Source: Candidatus Woesearchaeota archaeon | Lineage (GTDB): Archaea > Nanobdellota > Nanobdellia > Woesearchaeales > JASKKU01 | Direction: 5' to 3' | Assembly (NCBI GenBank): GCA_011045925.1 | Contig: DSBS01000017.1 | Location: 1 to 10,276 of the forward strand | DNA: 10,276 nt | Shown here: positions 6,402 through 10,276 of the stretch, piece after piece | Numbering within the stretch: the first letter of the stretch is position 1 | Layout: the number at the start of each line of letters is the position of its first letter | Notes under the pieces: model-generated | What the model was told of the DNA's origin: nothing | What the model saw: only the letters and a program-made list of their open reading frames with translations | Database searches by the model: none | Made by a program: the position numbers and the translations under genes

Positions 6402-8558
6402 ATGGATTTTGGAAACAATTACAAGGCTCCGATGGATAGGGAATTCTACATTTCTAATGACCAGAACGCCAATTACCTTAATTCAGGGGACAGGATTGAG
6501 GAGCCCTTAATTCAGCCAAGCGACATTTCGCCTTCTATTGTAGAAGGCAGGGCTGGCGGGGGTGATTTCAGGCAGGGAATGATCAGAGCAATGAGAAGTG
6601 GTGCAAGGGGCGCTGAATTGTTTCAGTCTCCGGAAGGAGAGCCAGGAGCAGGCTCAGAGGCTTACGGAAAAGAGAAAAGGGAAGACATGAAGCAGCTTGC
6701 AAAGTTCAACAAGTTCAAAGTAACTGTGCACCCTCCGCCAAACATTGTTCCCAACCTATCAGGATTTGATGGAAAACAGGGTTTCAGCAACGAGATGCAG
6801 GAAAATGTGCTAAATGAAATCAAGAAAGCGGTTAACTTTGCTGCAGATATCTCTTCAGAAGAAAGCATGCCTGAGTCTGGCGTGCCTATAGTAATCCATA
6901 CCGGAGAGTATTCGAGGCCAATATCATTGGCGGAGTCTCCAAGCGATTCTGGAGAGATTGAGATTGTGGATGATACAGGGATTCAGAGGGGGCCTTTTGA
7001 GCAGTTCAAGGATGAGAATAAGCAGATTCCTATATACATGGTTGATGAGAAGACTGGCGCAATGCATCAGGTTTTGAAAACCAACGAGGAGATTTCTGTT
7101 CCGGAATGGAAGACAGCAAAAGAGAGCTTTTCTTACTTCGACAAAAGGCTGAACAGGGAAGTGCAGGTTAACCAAGGCGACTTCCTGGAGATAAATGGAA
7201 GGCTCGCATTAACCCCTGAAGAGAGGATTGCTGAATTTATTGACGAAAATGGGAAAACCGGAGACATCAAAATTAGGATGATGAACCTTAAGCAGCTTGA
7301 TGATGAAAGAAGAAAGTTTATCAACTGGATGGAAAAAGTAATTGACCTGAAAAAGGGTTCCAGCATTTCTGATGAAAGGGTAAAAGAACACTTAAAAGAA
7401 TTTGAGAAGGAATATGAAAAAAGCAAGAAAGAGCCATCGCTTTTATTTATCTTCAAGGAATCCAGAATGGGGGATGTAAGGCAGTATGAAGGCATGGGAA
7501 GGCATTATTCTGACGGGCTTGACAAAATTAAAGAAAGAATAGAAAAGATTGATAAAGCACTTGATGAATATAAGAAATTCAGGGATAAGGTAGGCGAGGA
7601 AAGGTTTGATAACCACTTTAGCGAGCTGCTACGAGACCCCGAGTTTGCAAATTTAATCCCGCCAGACAGAAAAAATGTTGTTGAGCTACTTGAGGAGAGA
7701 AAGAAACAGCTTGAGAGGCACTACCATATCCAGTCTGAGGCAGCCATGGGCTACTTCCAGAGGGCTCAGCAGCTGAAGGAGCAGCTTGAAAGAATCAAGC
7801 CTGTTGAGCAGTTTGGGCAGAAAAGGACTGCTGAAGGCTTAGCGGAGGTGGGGCTTTATGCTTATAGGAAAACCGTTGCAAAAAACCTAAAGAAGCCAAT
7901 TTACATCGCACCTGAAAATGTATTTCCTGAGATGGGCTATGGGAGCCACCCTGAGGAGCTTATTAACATTGTGAAAAATGCAAGGAACGAGCTTAAAGAT
8001 AAACTTAAGCAAGAGTACAGCATGAGAGATGATGAGGCTGAAAAAATAGCCAAAAACCATATCAAAGCTACTCTTGATACTCAGCATTTAGGGATGTGGA
8101 TGAGGTACTTTAACCCAGAGGGAAAGAAGTTTAAGAATGAAGAGGAAAGAGTTAAGGAGTTCAAGGAGTGGTACAAGAAGCAGATTCAGAAGCTTGCTGA
8201 GGAAGGTGTGCTGGGGCACGTTCACCTTGTTGACTCTTTTGGGAGAGGGCATACTCACCTTCCTGCGGGACAGGGAGATATGCCTGTAAAGGAAACGATT
8301 GAGATTCTTAAAAAGAACAAGGTTAACTTTGACATTATTGCCGAGGGCCACGAAGAAGGGCAAAAAAGGCAGCTCACTAAAGTATGGGAAAAGTTTGATG
8401 TGCCTATTGGAATAAGGGGGGCTGGCTACAAGCCAGCCACTTCATGGACAAACCTTGAGCATTCCTACTTTGACAAGATTTCAGGGCCTAACTATATTGT
8501 AGGAGGGTATGCGCCTACCCAGGACTGGAAGTTCTGGAGCGAGCTTCCGCTTGAGTAG
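6402..8558 (+). CDS. Endonuclease IV / xylose-isomerase-like TIM-barrel protein with large internal insertion
   Basis: A 718-residue protein whose two ends make one metal-binding TIM barrel of the endonuclease IV / sugar-phosphate isomerase superfamily. The first strand is GRAGGGDFRQGMIRAMRSGA, like the AGG start of endonuclease IV. Candidate metal ligands in order are His110 (VHPP), His166 (VIHTGEYSR), Glu505 (APENVFPE), Asp559 and His562 (DTQH), His608 (HLVD), His617 and His619 (HTHLPAGQGD), and Glu648 (IIAEGHE). These nine line up with the trinuclear zinc ligands of endonuclease IV, except that His617 replaces an Asp. Endonuclease IV is about 280 residues; here about 330 extra residues (170-500) lie between the second and third ligands. 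They start with a strand-rich part and continue as a long charged helical part (293-467). It may cleave abasic DNA or isomerise a sugar; the sequence does not decide. An AGGG precedes the ATG. Confidence 0.82.
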   Translation: MDFGNNYKAPMDREFYISNDQNANYLNSGDRIEEPLIQPSDISPSIVEGRAGGGDFRQGMIRAMRSGARGAELFQSPEGEPGAGSEAYGKEKREDMKQLAKFNKFKVTVHPPPNIVPNLSGFDGKQGFSNEMQENVLNEIKKAVNFAADISSEESMPESGVPIVIHTGEYSRPISLAESPSDSGEIEIVDDTGIQRGPFEQFKDENKQIPIYMVDEKTGAMHQVLKTNEEISVPEWKTAKESFSYFDKRLNREVQVNQGDFLEINGRLALTPEERIAEFIDENGKTGDIKIRMMNLKQLDDERRKFINWMEKVIDLKKGSSISDERVKEHLKEFEKEYEKSKKEPSLLFIFKESRMGDVRQYEGMGRHYSDGLDKIKERIEKIDKALDEYKKFRDKVGEERFDNHFSELLRDPEFANLIPPDRKNVVELLEERKKQLERHYHIQSEAAMGYFQRAQQLKEQLERIKPVEQFGQKRTAEGLAEVGLYAYRKTVAKNLKKPIYIAPENVFPEMGYGSHPEELINIVKNARNELKDKLKQEYSMRDDEAEKIAKNHIKATLDTQHLGMWMRYFNPEGKKFKNEEERVKEFKEWYKKQIQKLAEEGVLGHVHLVDSFGRGHTHLPAGQGDMPVKETIEILKKNKVNFDIIAEGHEEGQKRQLTKVWEKFDVPIGIRGAGYKPATSWTNLEHSYFDKISGPNYIVGGYAPTQDWKFWSELPLE

Positions 8559-8568
8559 TCATTCGTGA

Positions 8569-8612
8569 ATTATAAGATAAATACAAAAAAAATAAGGAGA
8601 TGTGATGTTTAA
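8569..8612 (+). promoter_or_regulatory. Promoter, leader and Shine-Dalgarno of the nucleotidyltransferase gene
   Basis: ATTATAAGA at 8569-8577 is centred about 40 nt before the ATG at 8613, placing transcription near 8600. AAGGAG (8594-8599) and GTGATG (8602-8607) together look like a Shine-Dalgarno interrupted by two bases; the second half is 5 nt from the ATG. The ATG at 8605 opens only a three-codon frame and is probably not used. This separates the gene from the upstream operon. Confidence 0.5.
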
Positions 8613-9407
8613 ATGAAACCTGACACAAGAAACCTGTATGAAAAGGATGTTATTGACATTGTGTATGCTTTCTCAAAACAGATGATAAAGGAGTTTGGCG
8701 AGATGATTAAGGTTATTGCTGTTTTTGGCTCCCAGGCAAAGAAGAATGAGCTTGACCTTCACTCAGATATTGATGTGCTTATTGTGATTGATGATGCAAA
8801 GTTCAGTATTGATAATGTAATATCCGAAACATACAGGACAGTTACTGCTAAAATCCTAGAAAAGGTTTCAAAAAGGATTCATGTGACTACGATGAAGCTT
8901 ACGAACTTCTGGGAGCACTCAAAAACCGGAGACCCTGTGCTTTTGAATATACTCAGGGATGGGTATGCTGTGATTGATACGGGTTTTTTTGAGCCGATGC
9001 AGATTCTGCTTTTCCAGGGGAGAATCAGGCCGAGCCAGGAAGCAGTTTATGCTTATTATGAAAGGGCTCCAAGAAACCTAAGGACTGTTGATTTTGGGTT
9101 TTTAAGGATGGTTTCTGAGCTATACTGGGCTATGATTGATGCTTCGCATGCTGCACTGATGAGGATTGGTGAAATGCCTGCCACTCCGAAAGACGTGCCT
9201 AGGCTGATTGATGAGAAGTTCGTTAAAACCAAGATTATTGATCAGAAGCATGCGGATTTTGCAAAGGAGATTTATGAGCTTTCCAAGAAAGTTGCGCACA
9301 ACCAGGTTACAAGCATCTCCGGGGCAGAAATTGATAACTTAAAGGAGAAAGCCAGCGAGTATGTTGAAGAAATGAGAAAGATTGTATCTAATTTTAAGTA
9401 TCGGTGA
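8613..9407 (+). CDS. Nucleotidyltransferase with C-terminal HEPN-like helical domain
   Basis: A 264-residue two-part protein. Residues 30-125 are a pol-beta-type nucleotidyltransferase domain: Gly39-Ser40 followed by Asp52-x-Asp54 (VFGSQAKKN, then SDIDVLIVID) is the superfamily's GS...DxD motif, which binds NTP and metals. The usual third carboxylate is not obvious; the segment around residue 90 reads RIHVTTM. Residues 140-260 are helical and resemble HEPN partners, with an ELYWAMIDASHAALM helix and a KKVAHNQ segment where HEPN RNases carry R-x(4-6)-H. Here Lys takes the place of Arg, so RNase activity is doubtful. Such domains form toxin-antitoxin pairs or fused transferases that modify tRNAs, antibiotics or proteins. 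It has its own promoter and ends five bases from the convergent gene. Confidence 0.82.
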   Translation: MKPDTRNLYEKDVIDIVYAFSKQMIKEFGEMIKVIAVFGSQAKKNELDLHSDIDVLIVIDDAKFSIDNVISETYRTVTAKILEKVSKRIHVTTMKLTNFWEHSKTGDPVLLNILRDGYAVIDTGFFEPMQILLFQGRIRPSQEAVYAYYERAPRNLRTVDFGFLRMVSELYWAMIDASHAALMRIGEMPATPKDVPRLIDEKFVKTKIIDQKHADFAKEIYELSKKVAHNQVTSISGAEIDNLKEKASEYVEEMRKIVSNFKYR

Positions 9408-9414
9408 TTTTTTT
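9408..9414 (+). terminator. Oligo-T terminator after the nucleotidyltransferase gene
   Basis: A run of seven T follows the TGA at 9405-9407 directly. Oligo-T tracts alone suffice for intrinsic termination by archaeal RNA polymerase. It overlaps the last codon of the convergent gene. Confidence 0.5.
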
Positions 9415-10093
9415 ACTCTGGCAGAAATCTCTTTGGGTTTGTTATTCTAAGCGTGTCTGAGCGCTCCTGCTGCTTGTAATATGGGCTTTCCTGCTGCTCT
9501 CCAAAGGAAATCTCTTCATCATCTTCTTCCTGCTCTGTATTTAGCGAGAGAGTGTCTTTGCCTGCTTCCCTTAATGCAATTAAATCTGACCGAAGCTTTA
9601 CTGTCTGAAGCTCTTTTTCTATTCTCATCTCGTGAGACTTAAGCTCCTTAATCTCATTCAGGAGCTCAAGAACGGCATCTGAAAGCCTGGAGTTTTGCTC
9701 AACTAGCTTATCCAGTTTTGATGTCAAGGGATTAATCCTTTCTGAATTGAGCTCGTGCTCCTGATACATCTCGTTGCTTGCCTCTGAGAAGAGCTCGTAA
9801 ACGCGGTTTACCACAAAGGTAAGGTTGTCTAATGAGTCTTTAAACTGAGAAGCGTGCTTTAGCTCCCTGAAACCATCAAGGCTGGAGATTGTTTCTGATA
9901 TCATTCCAGCTTCTTTCCTGAAATCCTTTAGCTCATCAAAGATTTTGTTTAGCTTGGCTGCTTCCCTGTTTTTTGGGGCTTTAGCTTTCCTTTTTTTAGT
10001 TGTTTTCTTTGCCTTAGGCCTTTTTGCCTTAGAAGAAGAGGGTTTCTTTTTAGAGGAAGTTTTCTTTGATGCAGAGCGTGATTTGGCTGGCAT
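9413..10093 (-). CDS. Lysine-rich-tailed coiled-coil protein
   Basis: A 226-residue protein with three parts. Residues 1-45 are a Lys/Ser/Ala/Pro-rich basic tail (KKTSSKKKPSSSKAKRPKAK and similar), compositionally like histone H1 or other nucleic-acid-neutralising tails. Residues 46-175 are helical with Leu/Ile heptads and read as coiled coil. Residues 180-226 include an acidic patch (EEDDEE) and end in TNPKRFLPE. No membrane segment or enzyme motif is seen. A DNA- or RNA-binding, chromosome-organising role is inferred from composition only. Low-complexity tails arise easily, so I do not assign a family. The TATA-like box 26 nt upstream predicts a leaderless start at this ATG. The insertion sequence lies about 60 bp upstream and leaves this promoter intact. 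Confidence 0.75.
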   Translation of the reverse strand: MPAKSRSASKKTSSKKKPSSSKAKRPKAKKTTKKRKAKAPKNREAAKLNKIFDELKDFRKEAGMISETISSLDGFRELKHASQFKDSLDNLTFVVNRVYELFSEASNEMYQEHELNSERINPLTSKLDKLVEQNSRLSDAVLELLNEIKELKSHEMRIEKELQTVKLRSDLIALREAGKDTLSLNTEQEEDDEEISFGEQQESPYYKQQERSDTLRITNPKRFLPE

Positions 10094-10114
10094 GCCTAAG
10101 CTCTCTTTATTAAA

Positions 10115-10124
10115 GTTTAAAAAT
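10115..10124 (-). promoter_or_regulatory. TATA box of the lysine-rich protein gene
   Basis: The minus strand reads ATTTTTAAAC, centred about 26 nt before the ATG at 10093, the leaderless spacing seen at the helicase and kinase genes. The insertion sequence tip is 30 bp further upstream. Confidence 0.6.
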
Positions 10125-10154
10125 GTTTCTATATGATGCAGAAAAGGCTTAATG

Positions 10155-10168
10155 GGCTCTGTTCAAAA
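10155..10168. repeat. Terminal inverted repeat, left end of IS
   Basis: GGCTCTGTTCAAAA is perfectly complementary to bases 105-118. It lies 76 bp before the transposase ATG and 61 bp from the ATG of the divergent lysine-rich gene. Confidence 0.8.
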
Positions 10169-10176
10169 TCTAAAGA

Positions 10177-10183
10177 TTTATAA
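10177..10183 (+). promoter_or_regulatory. TATA box of the transposase gene
   Basis: TTTATAA lies within the element, just inside the terminal repeat. Archaeal spacing puts the transcription start near 10206, inside the 3' arm of the first hairpin, leaving a leader of about 25 nt. Confidence 0.45.
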
Positions 10184-10230
10184 CCCTCAGCAGCCGTAAG
10201 GCTGTCTGAGGGGGGAGGGATTTTCTCCCC
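10184..10230 (+). promoter_or_regulatory. Two hairpins before the transposase start; second hides a Shine-Dalgarno
   Basis: Stem one pairs CCCTCAGCAGCC (10184-10195) with GGCTG and CTGAGGG (10200-10204, 10206-10212), with one bulged T and a GTAA loop. Stem two pairs GGGGAG (10212-10217) with CTCCCC (10225-10230) and ends directly before the ATG at 10231. The only good Shine-Dalgarno, GGAGGG (10214-10219), lies mostly in stem two, so translation of the transposase should be restrained. Stem one would be complete only in transcripts that read in from outside, because the element's own start lies within it. Confidence 0.5.
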
Positions 10231-10276
10231 ATGAAAGAAAAAACAAAACTCGTTAATAAAGTTAAGCGTTTGATAA
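10231..10276 (+). CDS. DDE-type transposase, N-terminal fragment (runs off the right)
   Basis: ATG at 10231 opens a frame that stays open to the window end and gives MKEKTKLVNKVKRLI. The short Lys-rich opening followed by a V-N-K-V-K-R-L-I helix suits archaeal DDE transposases but is too short for a firm assignment. Its identity comes mainly from context: it follows an IS terminal repeat, and the other edge of the window carries a transposase C-terminus in the same orientation beside the matching repeat. Confidence 0.6.
   Translation, partial: MKEKTKLVNKVKRLI

Larger units (their letters stand above)
10155..10276 (+). mobile_element. Insertion sequence, left end (partial)
   Basis: It begins with GGCTCTGTTCAAAA, the exact complement of the repeat at 105-118. 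Inwards lie a TATA box, two hairpins and the start of an open reading frame that runs off the window. Its orientation is the same as the fragment at the left edge, so the two are best read as two copies of one element, or as the two halves of one copy if the molecule is circular. Confidence 0.7.

Noticed and set aside
7133..7495. 120-codon open frame on the minus strand
   Set aside because: It lies entirely inside the TIM-barrel gene, is Ser/Phe/Leu-rich as expected for the antisense of Glu/Lys-rich codons, and has no promoter or Shine-Dalgarno.
8605..8616. ATG at 8605 as the start of the nucleotidyltransferase or a leader peptide
   Set aside because: It reads only three codons (ATG TTT AAA) before a stop and is out of frame; it more likely forms part of the ribosome-binding sequence.
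10184..10230. Riboswitch or structured RNA gene
   Set aside because: The hairpins are short and simple and lie in a mobile element leader; no known aptamer pattern is visible.
1..10276. CRISPR array, tRNA or rRNA genes
   Set aside because: No regularly spaced direct repeats were seen, and the gaps between genes are at most about 140 bp without a recognisable tRNA cloverleaf or rRNA segment.

Overview
This window reads as archaeal chromosomal DNA. It carries an archaeal/eukaryotic-type ribosomal protein L10e (uL16), an archaeal DUF371 protein and an XPD/Rad3-type iron-sulfur helicase. Nearly every transcription unit is preceded by an AT-rich TATA-like box at an archaeal distance. Dense packing, many coiled-coil proteins and several genes I cannot name fit a DPANN-type archaeon (Woesearchaeota/Pacearchaeota-like). 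That placement is inference from style, not from a phylogenetic marker I could test.

Layout. Positions 1-118 are the right end of an insertion sequence: the C-terminus of a DDE-type transposase and a 14-bp terminal inverted repeat. Next, on the minus strand, is a coupled operon read as L10e (1347-820), an 82-aa conserved small protein (819-571) and a DUF371 protein (574-164). Divergent from L10e is an XPD-like helicase (1459-3336, plus). It converges, with an 18-nt overlap, on a PfkB-family sugar/nucleoside kinase (4305-3319, minus). A second divergent promoter region (4306-4442) starts a three-gene plus-strand operon: a 492-aa protein of unknown family (4443-5921), a 158-aa coiled-coil protein (5915-6391) and a 718-aa protein (6402-8558). 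A separately promoted nucleotidyltransferase with a C-terminal HEPN-like helical region follows (8613-9407). It converges on a lysine-rich, coiled-coil minus-strand gene (10093-9413). From 10155 to the end is the left end of an insertion sequence with the matching repeat, a promoter, two hairpins and the first 15 codons of its transposase.

The most interesting item is the 4443-8558 operon. Its last product is an endonuclease IV / xylose-isomerase-like TIM barrel in which all nine metal-ligand positions of endonuclease IV can be lined up. There is one Asp-to-His change, and a roughly 330-residue, largely helical insertion splits the barrel between the second and third ligand strands. The two partner genes look like co-translated, non-enzymatic or structural partners. 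I do not recognise this arrangement. It is the best candidate for an undescribed system, possibly an AP-endonuclease-like repair complex or a metal-dependent isomerase complex.

Regulation is unusually readable. Three TATA boxes lie about 26-27 nt from the start codon (leaderless mRNAs), a fourth lies about 31 nt away, and two lie about 40 nt away, leaving room for a short leader with a Shine-Dalgarno. These distances were used to choose starts. The two insertion-sequence ends have the same orientation, so the 10-kb interior either lies between two copies or is a contig that broke at a repeated element.
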